Notes under the pieces: model-generated
Told to the model about the DNA's origin: nothing
Database searches by the model: none
What the model saw: the letters and a program-made list of their open reading frames with translations, nothing else
Assembly (NCBI GenBank): GCA_023091665.1
Contig: JALJCQ010000007.1
Coordinates: 1,488,001-1,552,000, forward strand
From: Pythium myriotylum
Taxonomy: Eukaryota > Oomycota > Peronosporomycetes > Pythiales > Pythiaceae
Direction of reading: 5' to 3'
Length of the DNA: 64,000 nt
Program-made: the position numbers and the translations under genes
Shown: one piece after another, positions 15,001 to 25,597 of the stretch
Position numbering within the stretch: the stretch's first letter is position 1
How the letters are laid out: each line of letters begins with the position of its first letter

Positions 15001-17426
15001 CAGCTGTACTGTGCAGTGTATCAGTTCGCCCAATCAAAACTGAAGAGCTACAATGACCCACAGGTGGGGGTCTCAGGTCAAGCCAGCATTACCGTCACAC
15101 CTCATGTTCAATCGTCGCCTCTAGTATCAGAGATACCTATGGCGCGCGAGCAAATGGCGAACCTCCAAGCTGTTCTTTCATCTGCACCAAACCTGGAAGA
15201 CGACGAGACCAAAACCTCTGGGCCGGGACCGATGCTTCAGACGAAAAACGACAATGAACGCATCTCTGCAAAATTAACAAGTACGAAAACCGATAAAAGC
15301 AACGCCAAGGTCGGCATTTGGCAATCAATCAAAAACCGCCTTGGCATGTCAGCGCAGGTTAGTGGGCTTGCGATCGTTCAAAAAGCGTTTGCGGATATAC
15401 CAGACATAAAGGACTTCGAACAGCTCGAGGCGACCCGCGCACGCCGCTTGCTCAAATACCATTTGATGGACCCGTTCGACGCCGCGTCGAGGCTTCAAAG
15501 GTTATACCAGGACGCGAGTCGCTTGCCTCCTCTTATATATCGAGAAGGTGCTGTCGCCTCTTTGATCCATGCCCTCATCTGGGTGCTGCTTGTATCAACG
15601 GTCTGGCGCATTTCCATTGCTCGTGACGCAGTTCGCGACTCAGAACGCTCCTTTCAAGAACTTCTCATCTCTCAATGCAATGGTGAGAATGAGTATTCGA
15701 GTGGATTACATGCTCAGATCGAATCCAATGATGGCTTACAACACCGCAAGCACCGCATTGTGATATCTGATCGGCAGCCTCGGTACCAAACACGTCGAGG
15801 GATACCAACGAAGTCGAAACGGAAGCAAGTGACTTCACAATCAACGATGCAAACATCGAAAATGCCTAGACAGGAGCCGCCAAGTGCTTCTAACGAATTC
15901 CAGCAGCATTACATTTTCCTTTCCCAGCAGGAGCTCAAGCACCTTGTTATTCTTCTCGAAGCGAAAAGATTGACTTCAGATATTTTTCGTGTGTGGCCGG
16001 TCGAGAACGGAAACATTGGACTCAATGGATTCTGGTCAAGTTTTTGGTTCACAGGTATTGCTGTCGGGGGCCCGTTTTTCTTAGTGTACGCGATTTTTCC
16101 TGCAATCTTACGGTTGGATCCGAAATACGTTCGGTTCCTGTCGTTCGGTGCGTGTTTGTATGGTACGTGTTGGATTATTGCTGCGTTCGTGTCACTTAGA
16201 GGAGTCACCAGAAAGATTCCAGCCTTTCGCGAAGTGCGCCGTGTTGAACATATAAACTTGATCGATTTTCCATATTGCATACGCAATTATATGGCAATTG
16301 GAAGCGTTGTATGGGATGGCATCCAGCTAAATACGACATCGTTCTCGGTTTGGAAAATGTCGTATAAGCCCAAGCAGCTGGCCGCACTGACTACAATCGA
16401 CTTGCAAGACATCGGTCTTGGATCTCTTGAGATTAACGTGTTCGCATCCAAGCAAACGCTATCGCTAGTGTGCCTACTGCTTTGGTTCTTCTGTCTCAAG
16501 GCGTCCAACAAGTTCAAGTCCATTCACTCTCTGAACTACCTCGTCACCTTTCTTCTACCGAGTCTCTTGGGTGGGATGTTGTTTATGTTTCTCAGCAAAC
16601 AGTTTTATCAAACAGGAGCATGTTTTTACGATGCGAGCAAAGATGCTGTGGTGATGTGGTCGAACAGCGACATTGAATGCTGGACCAATCAAGCCCATGC
16701 AACTTACGCACTACGTGGCATGCTCGGCATGAGCCTCTTTGTCCCTCTCGCCGTGCTGGCGTACGGTAGCTATCAGGTCTTTTTCCCGGAGATTAACCTC
16801 GATGTCCAGACTTCACCCGTGCTGAACGTGAGCGCTCAAATCGTCAAAGCAGCAATGATGGGGGCTCTGACTTTCTTTGTCGATCAAGTGGTGCGTGATG
16901 TCGTCAGATTCTTCTAAGTAGATCGAGGACTGATTCAGTGCAAATTAGCAACTATTCCTTGTGGTAGCGCTTGTGGGCAACCTGCTTCTTCTGTTCTTGG
17001 TGACCAAGTACGACTTGTGCTCATCTTGGTTAGTGCTGCGTCATGATTTGCCTTACAATGTAACTTACAGACTTTGTGAACTCTAGGCACCTACAATACG
17101 GCAAAGCGCTCATATATGCAATGAGCTCGTGGTCAGCAATGTGTGCGCTTATGTCGACGTTTGTGCGAAATGAGGAACGGGAGCGTATGCCTCTATATAC
17201 AATGCACGCCGGATGGTCCGTGTTGGTCGTAACTGCGATGGCGGTGATTCGACGCCGCATGAAAAAGAATCAGCCGCCGTCTCAGTTGAATTCCTCCGTG
17301 CAAACACCAAAGCGAACATGGCTGCGGCATAAAACTTCAACCACCGTGATGCCTTTGGAAAAAGACCTCGCGGGACATGATCCACAGAAACGAGATGCTA
17401 GATCTGATCGTACGAACTTCCCTTGA
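1..17426 (+). CDS. Giant HEAT/ARM-like protein with cNMP-binding-like module and C-terminal membrane domain (5' partial)
   Basis: I do not recognise this gene. It is open at the left window edge, so its start is not visible. Eight GT-AG introns join the reading frames in phase: 178-244, 827-877, 1376-1430, 2133-2184, 2826-2880, 9083-9147, 16891-16948 and 17029-17086. The result is about 5,650 residues ending at the TGA at 17426. Most of it is Leu-rich helical sequence that looks like HEAT/ARM solenoid. At 4516-4880 a stretch with FLSPRELLHLSTLL and SLIVVSGMVDWYLQ resembles a cyclic-nucleotide-binding beta-roll. At about 13500-13930 the motif VEVWVYIPFWYRD looks C2-like. From about 15550 to 17260 there are roughly ten hydrophobic segments (such as ALIWVLLVSTVW and GNLLLLFLV), followed by a basic tail. 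Inference: a very large scaffold anchored in a membrane by its C-terminus. Solenoid and domain calls are by eye. The 9083-9147 intron is the least certain junction. Confidence 0.8.
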
Positions 17427-17508
17427 ACTCGGGTAGCTGTGCTACTTGAACGCTTCATTGCAGGCTACTTGCTTCTTCGCACGACTATCTTCTGGGAAAT
17501 GCATGAAA

Positions 17509-18747
17509 TTACCCCGTCTTCAACCAACCTCCGTTTTCTTTGCATCGCTGTCGTAGATCCATGACAACTTCAGCAGTCTCCTGGTCTTCCATAAGAAGGC
17601 AGTTACCAAAGTGGGCTCGAATCAAATTCCGCAACCCCAGTAGCTCGATCGGTAAATGAGTAACAGCTGTACCATCCAAAAGAAACGTCTTCAGGTTATT
17701 GAGGTGTGTAAGCTCTGGAGGGATGGGTGGTGCGATGGGATTGCCCCCGAAGTCGAGGATCTCGAGGGTGCGACACGCAGCCAAAAAGGGAGGGATCATT
17801 GTCACTCGGTTCTTCCGAAAGTTCAGATGAACAATTTGTGGCATCCGCTCGATAGACCGGGGTATTTCTCGTATTTGGTTACAGTTGACATCGATCTTCC
17901 TCAGCAAGGGAACATTTTCCATCGAAGGAAGCTCCTCAATGGCGTTTTGGAAGACCTGCAGCAGTTCCAGCTCTATGAGCCCATCAAGTGGGGGGAGATC
18001 GACCAACTTGTTGACTTGGAGATAGAGAAACTTGACTTTCTGCCATTTGCACATGCTTGGTAGTGATGTGATTAGATTATTGCTGATCGTGACCTCTTCA
18101 AGCTCGCTGAGTTTGTCGAGTCCACAACCAAGGGTCACAATAAGATTGTTATAGACGTTCAAGATAGAGAGTCTTCTGCAGCCCCCTATGCTGTCTGGGA
18201 TGCCTCGCAGCTTGTTTCGGTTTGCGCGTAGCACCTCCAGTCTTGTTAGATTACCGATCGAGTTGGGCAACGCAGTCAGGTGGTTCTCAGCGACTTCGAG
18301 CACTCGCAGTTTGGTGAGCTGGGAGATTTCATCCGGGAGTTCGGTGAGTTGGTTCTCGGATATGTCAAACAGAGTTAGAGCCTGAAGCCGATTGATTTCC
18401 TTGGGTACGTGAGCAATTTGGTTACAGCGCAACACGAGCTCGGTGATACTGGTCATTCGAAACAAGAGCGTTGGGATCTGCCGCAGACTTGGGATTTGCT
18501 CTGTGGTCAGGGTGCCCTGCGCTTCGCCGGAGCTCTCGCGGGCGACAATCGATGTCAGCTCGACCTTCCCGCGTCGCTCCATCTCCCCCATCATGGTCTC
18601 GAGTCGCTTGAGCGGGTCTGTCTCGGTCGTCCGTGCAGGCTTTCGGTCATGCGGGAGGGACCTGACGGTCGGGCTCTTGGAGGCTTTGGCCGGCGGCGCC
18701 GCGGGCACCACGTCTGCCGCCCTCGCCGTCGACGCTCCGCAGCCCAT
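17509..18747 (-). CDS. Leucine-rich-repeat protein with N-terminal acylation signal
   Basis: This is an intronless 412-residue protein. It begins MGCGAST, a classic N-myristoylation signal (Gly2, Ser6) with Cys3 available for palmitoylation, so it is probably membrane-attached. After a basic, Ala/Pro-rich linker of about 85 residues there are roughly twelve LRRs of 23 residues with the pattern LxxLxLxxNxLxxLPxxI, for example LTLFDISENQLTELPDEI and LRVLEVAENHLTALPNSI. This resembles SHOC2/PIRL-type LRR proteins that scaffold Ras or kinase signalling. No kinase or GTPase domain follows. The start is fixed by the ATG at 18747, and the gene is divergent from the coiled-coil gene beginning at 18938. 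The ligand is unknown, so the role in signalling is inference. Confidence 0.85.
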   Translation of the reverse strand: MGCGASTARAADVVPAAPPAKASKSPTVRSLPHDRKPARTTETDPLKRLETMMGEMERRGKVELTSIVARESSGEAQGTLTTEQIPSLRQIPTLLFRMTSITELVLRCNQIAHVPKEINRLQALTLFDISENQLTELPDEISQLTKLRVLEVAENHLTALPNSIGNLTRLEVLRANRNKLRGIPDSIGGCRRLSILNVYNNLIVTLGCGLDKLSELEEVTISNNLITSLPSMCKWQKVKFLYLQVNKLVDLPPLDGLIELELLQVFQNAIEELPSMENVPLLRKIDVNCNQIREIPRSIERMPQIVHLNFRKNRVTMIPPFLAACRTLEILDFGGNPIAPPIPPELTHLNNLKTFLLDGTAVTHLPIELLGLRNLIRAHFGNCLLMEDQETAEVVMDLRQRCKENGGWLKTG

Positions 18748-18937
18748 GGGATCTCGCTCTCGCTGCAGTCGTTGCTCGCCACTGCGGATCAGACCCGGCG
18801 GCTATCTTTGCTTGCCCGTGACAAGGGCAAGGGCTGGTGTCTCCTGGAGCCGTGTCATTGGTGGTTAGTGCTGAGTGGTTAACTCAGTACGTTGGCTTCC
18901 GTGCGTCTTCCCGCGTCTGGATTTGAACATTCGAAGC

Positions 18938-20638
18938 ATGAGCGACCTGCTGAGCGCCGCGCGCAGCGACGCCGAGCGCCGCGACCGCGAGGCCATGAAC
19001 CTCAAGATGGAGATCGCGCACCTGCGCGAGCGGCTGCTGCTGCGCGTGGGCGGCGACGCGTCGGCCGCGACGCTCGAGGCCGAGAACTTCGCGCTCAAGA
19101 CGTCGCTCCAGGAGGCCCAGGAGGCCGCCGCGCAGGCCCAGCAGGCGCTCCAAGTGCTCGACGCCAAGTACGCCAAAGCGCTGCGTAACCTCGTCAAGAT
19201 GGACCAGGCGTGGAAGAGCAGCGCAGCTGAGCTGCAGCACGCCCGCGGAGAGACCAAGGCGCAGGAGGCCGCGGCCCGCCAGCTCGCCGACGACCTCGCG
19301 CGGCTCAAGCAAGCCCACGAGAGCGATCTCGCCAAGCGCCAAACCCTCAGCGACTACCAGGAAGAAAAAATCAAGTCACTCGAGGCCAGTCTGCAGCAGA
19401 AAGAGGCCCTGGTCTCGACCCACGTGGACCAACTCCACACGCTCACGCTCAAAGTCAAAGAGCTCGAGAGCGAGCTCGACGCCACTCGCCAGCGCCACGA
19501 GAGCGGCAAGCAACAGACCGTAGCGAAGGAAGAGTTTGATGCACTGCAGACGCTCCATCAGCAGGCGATGGAGACCAACGCATCTTTGCGGGGAGAGGCA
19601 AACGCCCTGCGGGAAGAACGCTCGTCGCTCCAGAGCCACCTGAGTGATACAAAGGCTAGCCTCACTGCCGCCATGGCCAAGTTCCTGCAGCTCAGAGAAG
19701 ATAATGCGACTCTTGAGGTTCGCGTGGCAGCTGCAACCGAGAGGAGTGAGCAGTGCGAACGAGATGTGGCCTTTTACAAGAACGAGGTGAATCGTGTACA
19801 GAGCGAACTTACCAAGCGCGAGGAAGAGATGCTGCAGCTCGAACGTAGTAAGCAAGTCCTGGAGCTGAAGCTGTCGCAACAACAGCGTCTTGCAGAAGAT
19901 GCTGTTTTCGAGCGTGACCAAGAGGCTAGACGACTGGAGTTCAAACAGGAACTGTCGTGGAAGGACCGGGAGTTTGCTCTGGAGAAAGAGGTTCGCACAC
20001 TGAAGCAACAGTGTGAGGCTTTGCAAGCCGACGCAAAAGCGACGTCTCAACTTCACGAAGAACTATGCACAATGTTGTGTGGCACCAATGACGATGATCT
20101 TAAGAAGCTCATATCAGACGTACAAGCGCAGCGTTCGGAGGCCATCATGGCAGCTCAGCAGCAGCAAAAGCAGTTGTCTCGGCTTCAATCGGAACTCGCT
20201 GCAATGAAGTCCCTAGCAGATGAAAATGCCAACCTCAAAGCTGAATACGAGAGAACTCGAGCTGCCATGGAGCGCATAGTCGGGCGGAAGTCCAAAGCCT
20301 CAAGCAATATGCACCTGTCAGCAATGGCACTCCGTCCTGGGTCATCCACCACTGCAACGGCCATGACTGAGGCAAAGCCAATTTCCACCTCCTCATTCAT
20401 AACGCAGCGACGGCCGGCCACGGAAAAGGAGAACAAGGCTGTTAACAATGCCACGACGGCATCGAGTGGGTCTGTATTGTCTGGTACCAAAAGGAAGCTT
20501 GTTCTCCCGCACACAGCAGATCCTGGAAGCCTCACACCCTCGAAAAATAGCAGCAATGGGACAATATTTTCACCGCGATCCAAGCGCGTTGTCCACGTAG
20601 CATCGCGATACATGCAATCAACGAAATCGAAGCGATAA
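18938..20638 (+). CDS. Long coiled-coil protein, unknown function
   Basis: The protein has 566 residues from the ATG at 18938 (MSDLLSAARSDAERRDREAM). The frame is open 63 bases further upstream, but this ATG begins the heptad pattern and has a purine at -3. Residues of about 10-440 are almost continuous coiled coil rich in Glu, Gln, Lys and Ala (EEMLQLERSKQVLELKLSQQ), with few prolines. The last 120 residues are Ser/Thr-rich, disordered and basic, ending QSTKSKR, which suits binding to microtubules or nucleic acid. The 5' third is markedly GC-rich. No family was recognised. It could be a centrosomal, spindle or cytoskeletal structural protein, but that rests on composition only. The gene converges on the membrane-protein gene ending at 20678. 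Confidence 0.75.
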   Translation: MSDLLSAARSDAERRDREAMNLKMEIAHLRERLLLRVGGDASAATLEAENFALKTSLQEAQEAAAQAQQALQVLDAKYAKALRNLVKMDQAWKSSAAELQHARGETKAQEAAARQLADDLARLKQAHESDLAKRQTLSDYQEEKIKSLEASLQQKEALVSTHVDQLHTLTLKVKELESELDATRQRHESGKQQTVAKEEFDALQTLHQQAMETNASLRGEANALREERSSLQSHLSDTKASLTAAMAKFLQLREDNATLEVRVAAATERSEQCERDVAFYKNEVNRVQSELTKREEEMLQLERSKQVLELKLSQQQRLAEDAVFERDQEARRLEFKQELSWKDREFALEKEVRTLKQQCEALQADAKATSQLHEELCTMLCGTNDDDLKKLISDVQAQRSEAIMAAQQQQKQLSRLQSELAAMKSLADENANLKAEYERTRAAMERIVGRKSKASSNMHLSAMALRPGSSTTATAMTEAKPISTSSFITQRRPATEKENKAVNNATTASSGSVLSGTKRKLVLPHTADPGSLTPSKNSSNGTIFSPRSKRVVHVASRYMQSTKSKR

Positions 20639-20677
20639 AGTGTGTATAATCTAGTCTATTTGAAACACGATCTCGAG

Positions 20678-21971
20678 CTAGAGCTCCTCTCGGACCTTCG
20701 GCGGTTCAATGGCATACAGAGACCACCCTGGGACGCTCTTCTGGTCTTTTACGCGCAATTTCAGATCCTCGAAGCACTTAAAGTCATCATCTTGGTCACG
20801 AGCAGCGTAGCACGGAACGAACTCATTCAGCTGGTCGAACGCTACGCGGACACCACCATTGCGCAACGGTTGGGCGAAAAGCTTCTCGCATTCGAAAGCC
20901 TTCAGATGCTGAAGTACTCCCCAGTAGGGGATCCAAGCGACCGTAGCTCCCTGCTCAAGGTTTTGTCCATCAATTGCAACCTGGCACGATGAGCTTTTAG
21001 TTTGTCAATCCTCGCGAGAATGAATGGCAATCAAAAGCACTTACGAAGATAGTCTCATTGGCGAACGCAAAGTTCGGGTCGAGTGACGTAATCTCGATGG
21101 CGCTTCGTTGTTCTACTCGCAGTTGATATGCGAACCTCACAATCACCATGGACGCCGTGACAAACAGCACAACAGACTTCAACCAGAGGCGATGAAACTG
21201 CATCAGCATTGATGCTACTGCCGCAAGAACCAACGATTTCGATAACAGTAGCTGCAACTGGCGCGGTGAGACCATCAGTGCCGACACATTTGCCGACAGG
21301 ACATGAGTCCAGTCATCAATGAATCTCAGAGTGCACGCATCAAGACGGCGTAAGCGCCGCGAGATCAATCGCCAGCGAAGAGATGGTAAGACAATCGGTA
21401 GCCCGAGATCCCCACAAACGGCCCAAATCGCGACAGCGAGCAGGATTGAGATGGTCAACACATTAGTGTATGCTTTGAAGAGTGTTCCATAGTAGCTTCC
21501 ACTTTGCAGTGGCCACGAGTGGCTGCGTTTGGGTCGTCGTAGAAACGGCAGAAATTGCCAGGCGAGGCCGTAGACGACCACGGGGACGACAGCGGCTGCT
21601 GCGAACGTCCAGACCACATTCTCCACAAACCCACCGGACGCCAGCGCGTTGCCGCCGCGGCGTCTCTTGCATGGCGCGTTTTCTTCCTCCTTGCCCTGCG
21701 CACCGCCACCCTCCTCTTGGTCGCTGTTGTCTTCTTCCGAGACCCACCGGTCCTCGTCCTCGTCCTCGTCGCCCTCGGCCTCCGAGTCTTCGTCGTCCTC
21801 CCAGCTCTTGAGCACTCGCTGCGCGTGCAGCATCTCGATCTGCTCGTCCTTGGTCTGGATGTACGCGTCGTTCCACTTGTCGTCCACGAACACGTGCTGG
21901 TTCGTGGCGCGGGCTTTGGCGCGCGTCAGCATGGCGACGCCTGGCTGGCCCGTTGACAAGTTGGCGTGCAT
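20678..21971 (-). CDS. Acidic multi-pass membrane protein, unknown
   Basis: Two exons, 21971-21045 and 20980-20678, are joined in phase 0 across a 64-bp intron (20981-21044, GTAAG donor). The product is about 409 residues. A start at the next Met (21932, MLTRAKAR) is also possible and would give 396. The N-terminal third is soluble and extremely acidic (DDEDSEAEGDEDEDEDRW), followed by a KRRR patch. Three or more hydrophobic stretches follow (TFAAAAVVPVVVYGLAW; SILLAVAIWAVCG; SLVLAAVASMLM and SVVLFVTASMVIV). The C-terminal 100 residues are soluble, ending EPPKVREEL. I do not recognise the family. An ER or nuclear-envelope protein is conceivable. The plus-strand reading frame over exon 2 is a shadow. 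Confidence 0.7.
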
Positions 21972-22044
21972 GAGCAGGGTGACCCCACTCACAATCACCT
22001 CCCAAACAGAATGCACCGCAAAACCTCTATTAGGTGGTATAGGT

Positions 22045-25000
22045 TCATTTGAAGAACGCGAGCAGATCCTCCATGCCGAGCCGATCGCTCGCACGGTCGT
22101 CGGCCGCCTTGGCCGCCACGAGCACGTTCTTGGCCAGCTTTTCCTTGCGCTCTTGGAGCTGGAGAATCATCTCTTCGACAGTGTTTTCCACGATGTACCG
22201 CTTCACGACCACCTCGCGCGTCTGGCCCAGGCGATGGACGCGGTCGATGGCCTGGTCTTCAACGCCCGGGTTCCACCACGGATCCAGGAGCACCACCACC
22301 GAGGCGCACGTCAAGTTGAGACCGACGCCGCCAGCTTTCAGACTGATCACCAGGACGTCCACTTCAGGGTCGTTGTGGAAACTCCTCAGGACTTTCTCCC
22401 GTGTCTCTTGGCTCATGGCTCCATGGAAGAGACACGAACGGAACTTGTGCTGCGCCAGCACGTCTGCCACCATCTCGAGCATATGGGTCCACTGGGAGAA
22501 GACGACAACTTTGCGACGCACACTAAGAGCGCCGGAATCAGCACTAATGCACAGGTCTTCGTCCCGGATGCTCTGGAGATCCTGGATTAGTCTCCGTAGC
22601 TTGGAGCTGAGAAACAAAGTAGCTGTATCTTGCTCGGACGAATGTTTTTCTTCCACCTCTGTATCAACTGGTACGGCAGCATCGGTTGTCGATATAGCGA
22701 TTACTTTTGACATTTCTACTGGAGAGCGGCAGACTGGACAACCGTTCTCTGGATCATTCGTGATGCTGTCACGAAGACAATCTTCGCATAACAAATGCGC
22801 ACACTGTGTAAGGACTCCGTGTCGAGGTGGATCGAGGCACACGGGGCATTCTTGGGAATCCACGCCCTCTTCTTGGATCTGCGTGAGCACATTCTTTATG
22901 TATTGGGAAGAAGGAGGTGGTGCAGATGTCCCGTCGTCTTCTATGGCTGCAGCTTGTATCTCAACTGCATCTTGGTGAAGACGAGACGAAATCCGGTGAA
23001 AGTACGATTCCATGGTCTCTCCAGGCTGACGCTCTAATCGGAGAGCCTCCGAACCGCTAGTGTTTCCGTCGTCCCGCACTCCTTTTCTCTTCGATGACTC
23101 GGCTAGTTCTGAGTTCCGACCAAGTGCAAGAAAAGGATGGTCGCAAGCCTGGCGCAACCTTAAGAGCAGCGCGAAAATCGCGATATAGCTTGACATTGTC
23201 GTACCACTTGCTACGAACCCGTTGAACTCGGCTCGACTACGATCGTACACGGCTTGGTAAAAAGTTCGCTCTTCCTCCGTAAACTTTAGACGCACGACTT
23301 CAATCGTTTTCTTGGGCAAATCGACGATGTTGTTGCCGTGAGCGTCCCGTGAGAGTTTCGTACGGCGCAGTAAAATGGGCTTTAGGATCACCTTCAGCCG
23401 TGCAAGCGCGTCTTCATCCCCTTGTTCAAAAGGCCGCGCTATAACGCGTTGCCACCAAGCTACCCGACACCACGGTTCGTACTGGAGGAAGCATAAGAGC
23501 GAAAAGAGATCACTCAAAGAGTTCTGAAGTGGTGTGCCGGTCAGACACCACCGATGAGTGGCTTTGAGAGCGTGGCACGCCCGGAAGTAATTGGTAGTTC
23601 GGGTCTTGATGCTGTGAGCTTCATCAAGGATTACTCGCTCCCATCGAGTCGAGAAAAGAGCGCTCGTCGACTCCGACCTGTCGAACTCGCTGCAGAGTAC
23701 ACCATAGGTGGTGAGAACAATATCACAGGAGATAGCAGTCTTAACAGCTCCTCGGTCCTCTCCATAGTACACGAAGAGGCTGAAGGTGCGGGACTGGAAT
23801 CGATCCTCTATCTCGTTCTTCCACTGATGGAGCAAGCTAAGGGGGCAAACAATTAGAGTTGCCCCCTCTCGAACAGTTTTCACGGTTTGTGCTGCTTGTG
23901 GTGACAACATATCGCGCTTCGAACCGTATAAGTTGCGGTGAGCGACTAACGAAAGCAACATGATCGTTTTGCCTGTGGTTTGAACAACGTTCAAGTGAGT
24001 CTCAGCAACACATCGCGGGGCCACTACCAACTCGTACCCATTCCCATGTCATCAGCAAGAATCCCTCCCAAGCACGGCACTGGATGAGGGGGCGTCTCCA
24101 GGCTCGCAATCTTCTCAAATGGGTTTATGTAGAATACCTCGTTCGAATAAAATTGCCTTTCCTCCCAGAGCTGAAGTTACGTGACATTCCACGTGAGGAA
24201 TATGACACATAAATCACAAAACCAGTGCATCGTTCTTACCGGATTTACCTCTGCTGACGTATTCGTGCCTGGAGACTGTGTGGACTGCTTTTCTCTCCAG
24301 AGCATCCACGCCAACGCCTGCTTCTGGTGGGAGCGCAGCTCGAAGTTATCCTTGAAAAGAGGAGCGAGCTCATCGGCCGGCTGTTCAAAATCAATCTCAG
24401 AGTCGCCAGAAGCTGGGCCAGAGAACGCTGAAAAGAGCGTTTCTAAGTCTCTTGGGGTCTCAGACGTATCGTTGTCGCCTGATCTCGAGGAGGACGGCGC
24501 CACAGACGAAGACAGCGGGTTCGCCCTTCGCGCACCAGAATGCATTGTATCCAGAATGTAGTATAGAGGATCCGACAAAGTGAAAAGAGCATGGTCCTCC
24601 TGAAAGATTTCGAATGCACGTGGATGCACGTACACGAAGAGAAGCACGTTAAACGAAGCAAAGATAGCATTCGAATATGGAGCTTCAACGCATACTCCGC
24701 CCAACGACACGAGTCCCTCTTTTAACAGAGGGTGTAGCATGCATTCCATTTCTCGCTCCAAGCGGCCAAGTTGAATTAGATCAGTTGTTGAGACTCGAAC
24801 GATGCCACTTGAGATCGTCGAAGAAGATGCTCCAGGAGATGATGCAAGCGCACTTGATCCATTAAGTTGCGACGACTTTGTTGTGCCAGGTCGAACACGC
24901 TTCTTCCCAACGTTCTCACCTTGAAAATGAAGTCTGTCACCAACTGCTAGCCGAGAGTTCGCCCTTGTGATCGTAGCTATCACAATTTTGGATCCCAGTA

Positions 25001-25463
25001 ATTTGTAAGGTTTTCCGAGGAACGAAGTTTCAAAGTACTTCACGGATTCGGCGATTCGATCGTCACGTGCTGCGGCGTTCGAAGCGGCGCTGCTTTGTCC
25101 ATCAGCAACTTGGTGTGATTCATCGAAGGCCAGTCGCTCGAAGTATGCGCTTGCGGCGACAGGAACACAGTAGCAGTTCCGCGCAAGGAGCTCCACAATC
25201 TCGTCTTCTGACAAGTCAATACCTAGTTCGCGCATTTGTTGCACCTTCTTCTCGAGCCGTTTTGCCTCCTGCTCCTTTGAACTACCCACGGAGCCGACCA
25301 GGAGCGACTGCAGTTTGCTCGGCGCCTTGGTCGGCGTGGTCCTGGCTTTCTTTGTGGCCGACGCGCCACCAGGAGCGCGCCTGTGCCTGCACATGGAGCA
25401 GCTCATGGCGTCGCCAGTGTTCTCGTACGTGCAGAGCGCGCAGCTCCACGGTCTCGACGCCAT
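22045..25463 (-). CDS. RAD5/HLTF-like SNF2 helicase with RING finger
   Basis: Three exons (25463-24240, 24170-24038, 23972-22045) give about 1,094 residues. Domains in order: a RanBP2-type zinc finger (WSCALCTYENTGDAMSCSMC); a UBA-like helix region; a HIRAN-like segment (FETSFLGKPYKLLGSK, later LGRLEREMECMLHPLL); the SNF2 ATPase with Walker A GILADDMGMGKTIM, rebuilt across the 65-bp intron at 23973-24037, and the DEAH box VILDEAHSIK; a C3HC4 RING (CPVCLDPP, CAHLLCEDC, CPVCRS) inserted between the helicase lobes; and the helicase C lobe (KAGGVGLNLT, QAIDRVHRLGQ). This layout is that of Rad5/HLTF, which polyubiquitinates PCNA and remodels stalled forks. The usual ADEMG is ADDMG here, a conservative change. 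The first intron could begin at 24239 or 24248. The 25463 ATG is chosen because the frame upstream lacks an ATG. Confidence 0.9.
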
Positions 25464-25597
25464 CGCGTGCTTCTCAGGTGATCTCTTCGAAGTTTTGGCG
25501 CCAACACCAACGATCAAGAATGAAGGGGTTGGTGTGGACCACCCAGTCGGTCGTGGTCGTCTGTCAATCCGTCGTCACCACCAGAAAGTCTCACGAA

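Noticed and set aside
20642..20992. 116-codon plus frame just after the coiled-coil gene
   Set aside because: It is the complement of exon 2 of the minus-strand membrane-protein gene, which splices in phase and reads better.
21450..22005. Overlapping plus and minus frames rich in Arg, Gly and Pro over the acidic domain
   Set aside because: They are off-frame readings of the GAG/GAC-rich repeat that encodes the acidic stretch.
25067..25597. N-terminal extension of the methylthiotransferase frame
   Set aside because: It overlaps the zinc-finger exon of the divergent RAD5-like gene, and the ATG at 25598 already gives a good presequence.
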